From Neorhizobium sp. SHOUNA12A (GTDB taxonomy: Bacteria > Pseudomonadota > Alphaproteobacteria > Rhizobiales > Rhizobiaceae), in the NCBI RefSeq assembly GCF_023006505.1, contig NZ_JALBGV010000009.1, positions 1 through 64,000 of the forward strand: 64,000 nt of DNA, in the 5' to 3' direction. Numbering within the stretch: the first letter of the stretch is position 1; every line of letters starts with the position of its first letter. A program made the position numbers and the translations under genes. Below the pieces are notes generated by a model that saw only the letters and a program-made list of their open reading frames with translations, was not told where the DNA came from and made no database searches. Positions 45,286 through 53,248 of the stretch are shown here, piece by piece.

Positions 45286-46097
45286 TCCTCCAGAAGGCGG
45301 CGCAGGTGCGCGGTGACGCCGATGAATTCGACGGTGTCACGCACGGCAAGCGAACGCGGGAAGGGGAGATCGACCTTCATGAATTCCTTGACGCGACCCG
45401 GATGGGCTTGAAGCATCAGCACGTTCTGGCCGAGGAAAGCCGCTTCCGGGATGGAATGGGTGACGAACAGGATCGTCGTTCCCGTTTCCTGCCAGACGCG
45501 CAGCAGTTCCTCGTTCAGCCGATCACGGGTGATCTCGTCCAGTGCCCCGAATGGTTCGTCCATCAGAAGGATGCGCGGCCGCGTGATCAGCGCGCGGGCG
45601 ATCGCCACGCGCTGGCGCATGCCGCCTGAGAGCTCGTGAGGGAGCGCATTTTCGCGCCCCTTCAGCCCGACCATCGCCAGCAGTTCATGCGGGTCCGCGT
45701 GGTCGCCGGTTTGGGCGTGTTTTCCGACTTCCAGCGGCAGTCGGACATTGTCGAGCACGTTCCGCCAGGGAAGCAGCGTCGCGTCCTGGAAAACGAAGGC
45801 GAAGTCGCGGCTCTCGCGAGCTTCCTGCGGGCTGCGACCGAAGACGGAAATCGAACCGTCGCTGATGTGGACGAGATCCGCCACACATCTGAGCAGGGTC
45901 GATTTTCCGCAGCCGGACGGCCCAAGCATGGTGACGAAGGCGCCTTCCGGTATGTCCACGGAAACATCGGAAAGGGCCGTGAACTCGTTGTTCCTATCAC
46001 CAAACCGGACGGAGAGGTTTCGGATCGAAACCGCCGTGGCTGCCGGTTCGGTCTGGGGAACGTTCGGCATCAACTTCGCCGTTCCTAACATGGCCAT
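45276..46097 (-). CDS. ABC transporter ATP-binding protein (SsuB/TauB type)
   Basis: 273 residues from ATG 46097. Walker A in [15 protein letters not shown], signature [15 protein letters not shown], Walker [15 protein letters not shown] and the switch His in [11 protein letters not shown]. The ATG overlaps the stop of the binding-protein gene; a GTG three bases upstream is possible. It energises import by the neighbouring permease. Confidence 0.9.
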   Translation of the reverse strand: MAMLGTAKLMPNVPQTEPAATAVSIRNLSVRFGDRNNEFTALSDVSVDIPEGAFVTMLGPSGCGKSTLLRCVADLVHISDGSISVFGRSPQEARESRDFAFVFQDATLLPWRNVLDNVRLPLEVGKHAQTGDHADPHELLAMVGLKGRENALPHELSGGMRQRVAIARALITRPRILLMDEPFGALDEITRDRLNEELLRVWQETGTTILFVTHSIPEAAFLGQNVLMLQAHPGRVKEFMKVDLPFPRSLAVRDTVEFIGVTAHLRRLLEECL

Positions 46098-47131
46098 CAC
46101 CCCACCTGTTTGCGGATGTCGCTGGTGGCTTCGAGGATGGAGAAGTTCGCGACGTCGTCGACCGTCGGAACCGTTCCTTTGAACTGCTTGAGATCGGCAT
46201 AGGCCTTGATCTGCGCCGCCCAGTTTTCACGCGACATGGTGCCCCAGCCGGACGTCTTGGTGGTCGCGCCGAAGGAGAAGTCGACGCACGGGGCCACGGC
46301 TTTCATTTCGCTGGCCTTGTCGAGGATCGGATAGGCCTCACAGAGCATCTCGACCGCTTCCTTCTGGTTGTTGCGGACATAACCCCAGCCCTTGGCAGCG
46401 GCGCGGGTGAAACGTTCGAGAACATCGGAATGTTTGGCGATCTGGTCGTCGGTCGTGTAGTAGACGTTGGCATAGAGCTGAAGGCCGCTGTCCCAAAGCA
46501 TCATGTCGACGCGATTGTCGCCGAGGACATCGAGGGCATTGACGTTGGTGAGCCAGCCGGTGACCGCATCGGCCTGACCGGTGATCAGCTGGTTCATGTC
46601 CGAACCCATGTTGACCATCTTCACCTGGTCCTCGGCGATGCCGTTCTGGGCGAGCAGTGCGCGCAGCAGGATGAAGGCGGTCGGCTGGGTGGCGATCGTC
46701 TTGCCGATCATGTCTTTCGGGGTCTTGATCGCCTTGTTCTTCAGCGAAAAATAAGTGAAGGGGTGCTTCTGGTAGCCGGACAGGAAGGCCTTGACCGGCA
46801 GGCCGGCGGAACGCGCCAGCATCACGGACGGGCTGGAAGAGATCTGGCCGGTTGCGGACTGGCCCGATGCCACGCCCGCGACGCCGTCGACGCTCGGTCC
46901 GCCGGGGACGATTTCAAGCTCGATGCCCTGTTCTTCGAAGAAACCCTTCTTGATGGCGGCGACTTCGCCGAGTACGCCGTTCGAGACGAGCCAGCCGAGC
47001 TGCATGCGCACCTTGGCCACATCCTTGGCATTGCCGGCGCGGATGCCGAGGACGCTGGAGGCGGCGGCGAAGCCACCCAAGGCCGCAGCGTTGGATATGA
47101 AACGGCGGCGATTCAGTGTGAAATGAGACAT
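46097..47131 (-). CDS. Tat-exported NMT1/THI5-like substrate-binding protein
   Basis: 344 residues. A twin-arginine signal ([20 protein letters not shown]) precedes an NMT1/THI5-like periplasmic binding domain ([53 protein letters not shown]). Tat export suggests folding in the cytoplasm. First gene of the importer/catabolic operon; two palindromes lie upstream (47223-47239, 47256-47272). The substrate is unknown; this family takes up small N-, S- or ring-containing compounds. Confidence 0.87.
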   Translation of the reverse strand: MSHFTLNRRRFISNAAALGGFAAASSVLGIRAGNAKDVAKVRMQLGWLVSNGVLGEVAAIKKGFFEEQGIELEIVPGGPSVDGVAGVASGQSATGQISSSPSVMLARSAGLPVKAFLSGYQKHPFTYFSLKNKAIKTPKDMIGKTIATQPTAFILLRALLAQNGIAEDQVKMVNMGSDMNQLITGQADAVTGWLTNVNALDVLGDNRVDMMLWDSGLQLYANVYYTTDDQIAKHSDVLERFTRAAAKGWGYVRNNQKEAVEMLCEAYPILDKASEMKAVAPCVDFSFGATTKTSGWGTMSRENWAAQIKAYADLKQFKGTVPTVDDVANFSILEATSDIRKQVG

Positions 47132-47495
47132 AGCGTTCCCCTGTTGGCCTTATGGCCTGATACATTTTCGCTTGACTTGGCCGGTCTCAGCGCCGGATTG
47201 AGGGGAGGATGGCGCAATGTCGTGTTCTAATAAAGAACAATATTTCGCATATTTGGTTGCCGAAAAGGCAACGCCAAAACGCGCGGCGATTCTATTGAAT
47301 TTGCAATCGTCAAGTCCGTCGCCCGAACCGAAGCATCGATTTAACGCCAAGACTTTGCGAAGCCCTGATTTATGGTGGACGTTTACTTAATTATCCACTC
47401 AAGATAGAAAATGCTTGCAGGGGTACTCGGCAACTTATCGATGATAGGATACAAATAACACGTCAGTATCCTAGTGCCAAAGAGATGGTCCCTCA
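47132..47495. promoter_or_regulatory. Divergent promoter region with two palindromes
   Basis: No gene. It holds TGTTCT-AATAA-AGAACA (47223-47239) and GTTGCC-GAAAA-GGCAAC (47256-47272), perfect 6-bp arms each with a 5-nt spacer, their centres 33 bp apart (about three helix turns). They lie between the minus-strand catabolic operon and the plus-strand XRE gene and are operator candidates for the LysR or the XRE protein. Confidence 0.5.
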
Positions 47496-47942
47496 GTGAG
47501 CAAAGCACCGAATGCAGCCGACAGAGAGGTTGGAAAGCGGATCCGCCTCTACAGGCGAGAGAAAAAACTTACTCAGCCGCAACTTGCCCACCATGTGGGC
47601 ATCACATCTCAGCAACTTCAGAAATATGAAAACGGCATCAACCGGATTGCAGTTGGCAAGCTGGTGGAGATCGCAACTGCGCTGAAGGTCGAGATGGTGG
47701 CGTTCTTCGATCGGATCCCGACGGTCGAACCATCGAACGACAATCAGCTCGAAGACCCGCAATTCGATTTCACCCATGAGGCGCTGCTGATGAGCACCGC
47801 CTTCATGAGCATTTCCAAACCGGTTCTTCGCAAACGTATCCTGGAATTGGTTCAGGCGGTTGTTGCAAGGGAATTCGAGGCGGAAGCGCTTCTGGCCGAT
47901 ATCGAAAGACAACCGGCCCGATCAGCGGCCCCTGACGCCTAG
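47496..47942 (+). CDS. XRE-family transcriptional regulator
   Basis: 148 residues from GTG 47496. Helix-turn-helix at about residues 12-65 (KRIRLYRREKKLTQPQLAHH, VGITSQQLQKYENGINRI), followed by a helical C-terminal half. It resembles the small single-domain XRE regulators of rhizobia that act in quorum or stress circuits. It is convergent with the YcaO/TfuA genes (four-base overlap with the 82-residue protein), so it may or may not belong to that locus. Confidence 0.82.
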   Translation: MSKAPNAADREVGKRIRLYRREKKLTQPQLAHHVGITSQQLQKYENGINRIAVGKLVEIATALKVEMVAFFDRIPTVEPSNDNQLEDPQFDFTHEALLMSTAFMSISKPVLRKRILELVQAVVAREFEAEALLADIERQPARSAAPDA

Positions 47943-48187
47943 GTTCTGGGACCGTCCTCATCGAGGGCTATCTTCGTCTTGCTGCGGAATATCGCGTTCA
48001 GCTTCACGCTCCGCTCGTTTTCGGGGCTGACGCCCTCCCAATCGAGTGAGAGTTGAAGGAGAGCCATGTTCGTCAAGTGGACGACCGTGGAGAGCTGAAG
48101 CGATTCCGCCTCCTTGTTGACCGCGGAAAGCATGCGGAACAGGCGGGCATATTCGTCACTGGCGACGTCGTGGGCGAGATCAATCAT
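47939..48187 (-). CDS. 82-residue helical protein coupled to tfuA
   Basis: No family recognised. The sequence is helical and amphipathic without Cys or signal peptide (SDEYARLFRMLSAVNKEAES, STVVHLTNMALLQLSLDW). Its ATG lies inside the last codons of tfuA (eight-base overlap), so it is translated with it and is a candidate accessory protein of the peptide-modifying locus, such as a leader-binding or immunity protein. Function cannot be stated. Confidence 0.6.
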   Translation of the reverse strand: MIDLAHDVASDEYARLFRMLSAVNKEAESLQLSTVVHLTNMALLQLSLDWEGVSPENERSVKLNAIFRSKTKIALDEDGPRT

Positions 48188-48923
48188 TCATGGATCCTTG
48201 CGACGAGTCCATCTCGTCGCGCAGTTTTTCCCAATGGGCGGTCTGTGCGAACGTCCATTTGGAGTGTTTACGGGAACTGGTAATGCCGTTGAGCCAAACG
48301 AGAACGGCCCTCGCATCCTCACGTTTCAATTCCACCTTGTGGCGTTTAATGTCGTGAAGGATCACCGCACCGCGCTGAGGATCACTGAACTCGCATCGTT
48401 CGAGAATGGCCTGATAGGTCCGCTCGGTGTAGTGCATGAAATTGGCAGCGAGAAAAAACCGTTCCCGCTCGGCAGCTGAAATGAGCCCCATCCGCCCAAG
48501 CTTGCGGATCGTTGCCTCGTAGTCGACGCGCGGCACCGAGAGCGGCATCCATCCGAGCTCCTCGGGGCCGTGGATCAATGCCACGGCCTCGTCGTCGATC
48601 AGCCGGCCGGCTGCATAGTCGGAATATATCCGGCCGATGCCGATCATTCCGAATGCCTCGCATTCGGCAGCGCGCAGCGCCCCCATGCTCGAGCCGCCGC
48701 CGATGGAGACATCGCGGCTCAGCGCATAAAGAATCTCCTTGTGCCACACGGAGGCGGACTCGCCGAAATAGCCGTCGATCAGGGCGATCGCCGTGGCGCC
48801 GTCCTCGACCGCCTTCAGGATGTCTCCGCGGGCCGCAGGTCCGCGGAAGGTCAGCGACGGGAATCGCTGTTTCATCTGGCGGGTCGACGACCCGAGGCTT
48901 GGCCCGACGAAAACGACTTTCAA
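48180..48923 (-). CDS. tfuA: TfuA-like protein (YcaO partner)
   Basis: 247 residues from a TTG that overlaps the ycaO stop (TTGA) and has AAGGAG upstream. The TfuA core is at residues 1-120: KVVFVGPSLGSSTRQ, IALIDGYFGESASVWHKEIL and SIGGGSSMGALRAAECEAFG. TfuA partners YcaO enzymes in making peptide thioamides, probably by supplying sulfur, as in the thioviridamide-type pathways and archaeal McrA modification; it was first named in the trifolitoxin system. The last ~110 residues are less conserved. Confidence 0.87.
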   Translation of the reverse strand: MKVVFVGPSLGSSTRQMKQRFPSLTFRGPAARGDILKAVEDGATAIALIDGYFGESASVWHKEILYALSRDVSIGGGSSMGALRAAECEAFGMIGIGRIYSDYAAGRLIDDEAVALIHGPEELGWMPLSVPRVDYEATIRKLGRMGLISAAERERFFLAANFMHYTERTYQAILERCEFSDPQRGAVILHDIKRHKVELKREDARAVLVWLNGITSSRKHSKWTFAQTAHWEKLRDEMDSSQGSMND

Positions 48924-50290
48924 TGCCGTGATCTCCTTATGGCATTTGCAGCGCGGATACCGAGCTGCAAATATTGTCCGGAAAGTTCGACTTCCAGGCC
49001 TGGAACGATGACCCGGACGACCGAAACGGGGAGCCCGGCATCCTGCATGGGAACCGCAACCACCTGCCTGATGCCGGCAAGTCTGAGACGACCGAGTATG
49101 TGATCGATCGTGCCGTTGATGGAGTGGCGGGTTGCGTCAAGCTCGCGATACTGGACCGGGCGCCTGTCCAGCGACGACAGGGCGACCAGGCGGCTGAGAG
49201 CGTTATCCGCCCGTATGTGCTGATAGATGCGGGGCGAAAAATCGTCGCGGCTGCCGGCAATCGCGGTCAGACGGCTCTGTGCTGCTTCGGTTATGGCGCG
49301 CAGCATTGCGCGCACCGGGTCGGGATGGCAGCCGCAGCCGCCGCAAATCTGGCTCCAGCGCGGGTCTGATCGCTTGGCCGTGGCGTCCGGGATAAGCACG
49401 GCCAGAAATGCCGGAACCTGGAGGTCTGTCGTCATGTCGAGGAGAAGGAGCTGCATGCCCGCATTGCGAAGGCGGCTGACCATGAGGTCGAGCACGGCAT
49501 CCTCGACGCTGGCCGGATCGACGAGGCAGGCATTCAATTCGTCCTCGGATTTGAGCTGGACAAGGGTCCAGGCATCGCGCTCGACGAGTTCGCACAGCCC
49601 GTGCAGGAGTGCCTCCGCATGGGTGTTTCCGGATGCGAGGCCATCGCTGGACTGCTCGAACCCGGCAGGCCGTTCGCCTCGGTGATCCATCCCGGCGAGC
49701 CACCAGGGCACCATGATCTGATTGCCGGAGAGAATGTCGAGACCGGTGACCCAGGGTATCTGACGGTCGCCGATTTCGGAGGGCACGCACCGTGCGGTCG
49801 AATGAAGGTCGATCATACCCGCGGCAGAGCCGGCGACGTCGTTGACGGTCGCCCAGGTCAGCGATGCCGGTTCGACCTCGGCAACCCGTGTCTCAAGGGC
49901 TTCCATGGCGGCTGAGGTGCGCGCCGCATCGGTATCGACGCCTTTGCCCTGGAAGACGGAGAGAGTGTAGCTGTTGGGCCGCGTCGCAAAGGCGACGGGA
50001 ATGCCGACCCGGTCGAGGCCGGTCAGGAAGCCGACCCGGGTGATGCCGAGATCTCTGAAAAACGGGCTGATCGCGTCGAAGGTTTCCGCCGGCGACACGC
50101 GCCGGTCATGATACGTGCTGAAACCCTGCTCCCGCTGTGTGAGGGAGGCTGCGAATTTCTGGATCGTCTGCGTCGATGACTGGATCTGCATCATCATTTC
50201 CGGCTGCCAAATTTCGAATGACCCCGATCTCGAACGAGATTGGGCGGGCGACTGCCGGGTCTGCAAAAGTGGTTGCGATGCCGAACTCAT
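48920..50290 (-). CDS. YcaO-type peptide backbone-modifying enzyme
   Basis: 456 residues. YcaO enzymes phosphorylate backbone amides with ATP, leading to azolines, amidines or thioamides. ATP/Mg-binding motifs: SVFQGKGVDTDAARTSAAME (111-130, continuing into ALE), ASGNTHAEALLHGLCELVER (219-238) and GCGCHPDPVRAML with ITEAAQSRLTAI near residues 325-345. The C-terminus (ANAIRRSRH) has no Pro-rich PxPxP tail, which is typical of azoline-forming YcaOs, and no E1-like partner or dehydrogenase is nearby. With TfuA next to it, thioamide formation is the best inference. The first ~35 residues are a polar extension. Confidence 0.87.
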   Translation of the reverse strand: MSSASQPLLQTRQSPAQSRSRSGSFEIWQPEMMMQIQSSTQTIQKFAASLTQREQGFSTYHDRRVSPAETFDAISPFFRDLGITRVGFLTGLDRVGIPVAFATRPNSYTLSVFQGKGVDTDAARTSAAMEALETRVAEVEPASLTWATVNDVAGSAAGMIDLHSTARCVPSEIGDRQIPWVTGLDILSGNQIMVPWWLAGMDHRGERPAGFEQSSDGLASGNTHAEALLHGLCELVERDAWTLVQLKSEDELNACLVDPASVEDAVLDLMVSRLRNAGMQLLLLDMTTDLQVPAFLAVLIPDATAKRSDPRWSQICGGCGCHPDPVRAMLRAITEAAQSRLTAIAGSRDDFSPRIYQHIRADNALSRLVALSSLDRRPVQYRELDATRHSINGTIDHILGRLRLAGIRQVVAVPMQDAGLPVSVVRVIVPGLEVELSGQYLQLGIRAANAIRRSRH

Positions 50291-50342
50291 CCCGTCGATT
50301 CGTCCTCTCTAAGAGTCTCTATGGGAGAGGAGACCAAAGGCA

Positions 50343-50364
50343 CCGTGACTTGGGCGTGACAGGC
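50343..50364 (-). promoter_or_regulatory. SARP-type direct heptads upstream of ycaO
   Basis: On the minus strand GTCACGC (50354-50360), four bases CCAA, then GTCACGG (50343-50349): heptads repeating every 11 bp. The 11-mer GCCTGTCACGC (50354-50364) is identical to 50706-50716 upstream of the precursor gene. It lies 63 bases before the ycaO ATG, a fitting place for activation by the SARP regulator. Confidence 0.6.
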
Positions 50365-50438
50365 TTGTGAAGGGGCAAGTTTGGTTGCTGAAAAGACCTT
50401 TGCTTGGCGGCATTCCAGAGCCGTCGCGGCTCGTGGTT

Positions 50439-50470
50439 AAGCCCAAGGCAACCGTCGGCACCTTGGGCTT
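50439..50470 (-). terminator. Stem-loop between precursor gene and ycaO
   Basis: AAGCCCAAGG and CCTTGGGCTT are perfect 10-bp arms around a 12-nt loop, nine bases after the precursor stop codon. Only two T residues follow on the minus strand. It may be a partial terminator or an mRNA-stabilising end that lets far more precursor than enzyme be made. Confidence 0.65.
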
Positions 50471-50479
50471 CCAGGCTCA

Positions 50480-50635
50480 TTACTGATATCTCATTGCATG
50501 CGTGACCTGAGAGAGCGCGTTCGCCGCAATCTCGGTCCGGCCGCCAAGCACGGCTTCGGCAGCGGCGGAAAACCGCAGCGTCGGGGCAGAGGCAGTCGTC
50601 TCAACCGGCTTGGATGTCTTGAACTTCGTTTCCAT
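50480..50635 (-). CDS. Candidate RiPP precursor peptide
   Basis: 51 residues, ATG six bases behind GGAGAG. It begins METKFKTSKPVETT, continues APTLRFSAAAEAVLGG and ends LSQVTHAMRYQ. It has no Cys or Trp, so thiazole or lanthionine formation is excluded, but thioamide formation on the backbone is not. A weak resemblance to the trifolitoxin precursor is visible (F-x-AA, then VL, then T, then I in the same order); this is from memory and unscored. It lies between a SARP gene and ycaO-tfuA, has its own promoter element and is followed by a strong stem-loop, as RiPP precursor genes often are. Confidence 0.7.
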   Translation of the reverse strand: METKFKTSKPVETTASAPTLRFSAAAEAVLGGRTEIAANALSQVTHAMRYQ

Positions 50636-50705
50636 GCTTTCTCTCCGCTAAAAGGCAGCTTGTGCTGCGTTGCGTAGAGAAAGGACCACACAGGGTGTTA
50701 TTCCA

Positions 50706-50716
50706 GCGTGACAGGC
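50706..50716 (-). promoter_or_regulatory. Shared 11-nt element upstream of the precursor gene
   Basis: GCCTGTCACGC, identical to 50354-50364, 70 bases upstream of the precursor ATG. A degenerate second heptad (ATAACAC, four of seven positions) follows after TGGA, keeping the 11-bp period. Probable binding site of the SARP regulator encoded upstream. Confidence 0.6.
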
Positions 50717-50730
50717 ATTTTCACGCCTTT

Positions 50731-52671
50731 TTACGGCAGCCCAGCGAGCCTGAGGCCGTGAATGAGCAGCTCGGCATGCGCCGGGTCACGGTCCGGCACG
50801 AAGTAGCGGATATCTTCGCTGCGGAAATCGGGGAAATTTTCCCGGACGATCGCCGCATATCTACGCGCGGCCGGCATGTCGCCTGCCATCGCGTGACTGG
50901 CGGCAAGCAGCCGCGCGGTGGCGTGTTTGCTGCGGACCGGGTCGATCGTATCGATCGCTTTTGAATATTCCTGGCGCACGTAATAGGTGGAGCCCAGTAT
51001 CCAGTAGTAATAATCCGGCGGCAGAGGGTTCAGCTTGAAGGCTGCGAGCCCGAGATCGAGAGCCTTGTCCAGATCACCAGCATGCGACAGAGCGTCCGAA
51101 TAATCGACGAGCACGTCCGCATCACTCGGATTGAGGTTCTGGGCCTCCTGAAAAAGGTCCAGGCTTTCGTCGAAACGCCGGCGATAAAGCGAGATGAAAC
51201 CGAGCTCGCGGAAGGCGCGGCCGCTGCCGGGATCGAGATCGCGGGATGCGCGGGCGGATTGATTGGCCACATCCAGCAACTCGTTGTCCTTCATGCCGCG
51301 AACCAGCCATTCCATGCCGAGCGAGCGCGAAATTCCGGCATGCGCCGGCGAGAAACTGTCACACCGCTTGACCGCTGACTTGAACCATTTGCGCGCCTGA
51401 CGCAGATGCGGCAGGTCCGTGCCGGACAGATAGCGCTTTCCTTCGAGGTAAAGGCGGTAGGCAGAGGGGTCGACGTCGTCGAGGGACCTGGCGATTTCAT
51501 GCCGTTCGATGACATCGGTCAGCGACATCGAAATACGCCGCGCCAACTGGCTGAAGGATGCTCTCATCTGCTGGACGTCGAGCGGCAGGTTGATGGCCCA
51601 GAGCACTTCGCCGGTGCCCACCCTCGTCAGCCTGCAGGTCGCAAAGATCTCGTCGCCTTCACCCTGGATCGTCACGAACACGGAATAATCGAACTGAAGG
51701 TCGCTGAGGGCCGATTGGCGCTGATTTGGGTCGCCCGATCGATTGAGCAGCTCGAAACTTGTATGGGCGGCGATGATCTTGAAGACACGCTGATGGCTGA
51801 GACCGATCGTGACGTCTTCCAAAAGAGCTCTGCCGAGGCGCTGGACCAGCGCGTCCTGGACGATCGTCTCGGGCGGCAGGATCACCACGCGCGGCTGTGC
51901 CGGCATGAGACCCTTTGATCGCTCCTCCGTTTCCGGTGTACGGTCCGAGCTGGGCCGACTGAGGATGCCGAGTTCGTGGGCGAGCCCAACCGTCTCCGGC
52001 GTCGGCGGCGTGCCGTAGTCGGCCCTGAGCTGGTCCCGGCATCGGCTATAGGCCTGGCGGGCGGCGGCGAAGTCGCCGTGGCCGACGTGATATTTCATCA
52101 GCGCTCGCGCGGCGCCCTCGTGAGAGGCATCCAGTTCGATCAGGTGGTTGGCAAGCAAGGGTAGTGATGAGGATTGCTGGTGGGACGATATCGCGAGCAG
52201 GCTTTCGATGTGGCTCAGTCGCCAGTCACCGACCTTGCGCCGCGCATCCAGAAGCCAGTCCTCCGCGCCGCCGGTCGGAGCCTCGACGGCTTCGAGCAGT
52301 TCGCCATGAACAAGGTCCCATTTATCCTCGTCTAACGGTGCCGCCTCCATCAAGGCGAGGAGATCAACCGTGAACCGATCGCAATCAAGGCGCAGCGTTT
52401 CTTCGTCGTTGACGAGGATGGCCGGGGCGTCCGGGCCGACCGCCTTGGCGATGCGTGCCAGAAGCTGACGCAGGCTGTTGGCGCGCTTTTCCGCATCATG
52501 GGAGGGCCAGAGCAACCGCCGTATCGTTTCGCGGTCGACCGTCAATCTGGGCGCCATCGCAACGACAGCAAATAGAAAATAGGCTTTTTCCGGCAGCGCG
52601 ATGCTCACGCCGTCCAACTCAAGCGAGGGGCGACCGAGCAACCGGATTTGGAGCATCGTATTTTCGAGCAT
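50731..52671 (-). CDS. SARP/BTAD-family transcriptional activator with TPR domain
   Basis: 646 residues. OmpR-like winged helix (about 6-95: IRLLGRPSLELDGVSIALP, RRLLWPSHDAEKRANSLRQL), bacterial transcriptional activation domain (about 100-235, ending AARQAYSRCRDQLRADYGTP), a middle domain with IAAHTSFELLNRSG, and C-terminal TPR repeats (about 400-590). SARPs switch on adjacent natural-product genes by binding direct heptad repeats, and two such elements lie just downstream before the precursor and ycaO. This makes it the probable pathway activator. ATG 52671 or 52656, neither with a strong ribosome-binding site. Confidence 0.85.
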   Translation of the reverse strand: MLENTMLQIRLLGRPSLELDGVSIALPEKAYFLFAVVAMAPRLTVDRETIRRLLWPSHDAEKRANSLRQLLARIAKAVGPDAPAILVNDEETLRLDCDRFTVDLLALMEAAPLDEDKWDLVHGELLEAVEAPTGGAEDWLLDARRKVGDWRLSHIESLLAISSHQQSSSLPLLANHLIELDASHEGAARALMKYHVGHGDFAAARQAYSRCRDQLRADYGTPPTPETVGLAHELGILSRPSSDRTPETEERSKGLMPAQPRVVILPPETIVQDALVQRLGRALLEDVTIGLSHQRVFKIIAAHTSFELLNRSGDPNQRQSALSDLQFDYSVFVTIQGEGDEIFATCRLTRVGTGEVLWAINLPLDVQQMRASFSQLARRISMSLTDVIERHEIARSLDDVDPSAYRLYLEGKRYLSGTDLPHLRQARKWFKSAVKRCDSFSPAHAGISRSLGMEWLVRGMKDNELLDVANQSARASRDLDPGSGRAFRELGFISLYRRRFDESLDLFQEAQNLNPSDADVLVDYSDALSHAGDLDKALDLGLAAFKLNPLPPDYYYWILGSTYYVRQEYSKAIDTIDPVRSKHATARLLAASHAMAGDMPAARRYAAIVRENFPDFRSEDIRYFVPDRDPAHAELLIHGLRLAGLP

Positions 52672-52920
52672 TGTATTGCTGTTCGGAACTACGCGTTGTT
52701 GTAGAAAATATGTATCGTTATGGGGACGGTCTGTACATTCATTTCTGATACTGCTGAGCTAATAAGCTCCAAGTACGAAACCCGCTTCGGCAAATTACGT
52801 TGTATTGCTCTCGTCGAAGACGCGTTTTCATCCTCCGCCGCAGATCGGAAGCAGGTTGTAAGATATTTGCTCGACCGACATCAGGATATCGGCCTCGGTC
52901 GGACCGGATGAGCTCGGGAA

Positions 52921-53070
52921 TTACGCCGGGCTTCCGAGGAACTGGAAGTACGCCCAGGCGAGAACAAGGCATACGATCACGGCTGCAACAACTGCCAACT
53001 TGCGTAGCAACGGATTCGGCTCTCGCGGCGGCGGTTCCGGGCGTCGGAATTTGATGACGTTGTCGTTCAT
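52921..53070 (-). CDS. Small single-pass membrane protein
   Basis: 49 residues: a basic, Pro-rich N-terminus (NDNVIKFRRPEPPPREPNP) followed by one membrane helix (LAVVAAVIVCLVLAWAYFQF). This layout is seen in short conserved proteins of Rhizobiaceae; no function is known. The ribosome-binding site is weak. The 249 bases between it and the SARP gene, and the 178 bases to the sugar permease gene, show no other gene. Confidence 0.6.
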   Translation of the reverse strand: MNDNVIKFRRPEPPPREPNPLLRKLAVVAAVIVCLVLAWAYFQFLGSPA

Positions 53071-53248
53071 GAATCTGCTTTTACCGCTGAACGTCTTGAA
53101 CCGCTACAGGGTTGCGATTGTTTTATGGTGTTGCGGGTGCGAGCCGCATCCGAGACGTGCATAACAGCACATCGATCCGCGTTCAACTTGCCATATTCAC
53201 GGCAGTCCCTGCGTTCAGTGGGCATTCCAAGCGTGGTTCTTGACCTCC

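Noticed and set aside
50491-50691. Minus-strand 66-codon frame overlapping the candidate precursor
   Set aside because: It starts without a ribosome-binding site and is Arg/Pro-rich; the other frame, with GGAGAG and a natural composition, is preferred.
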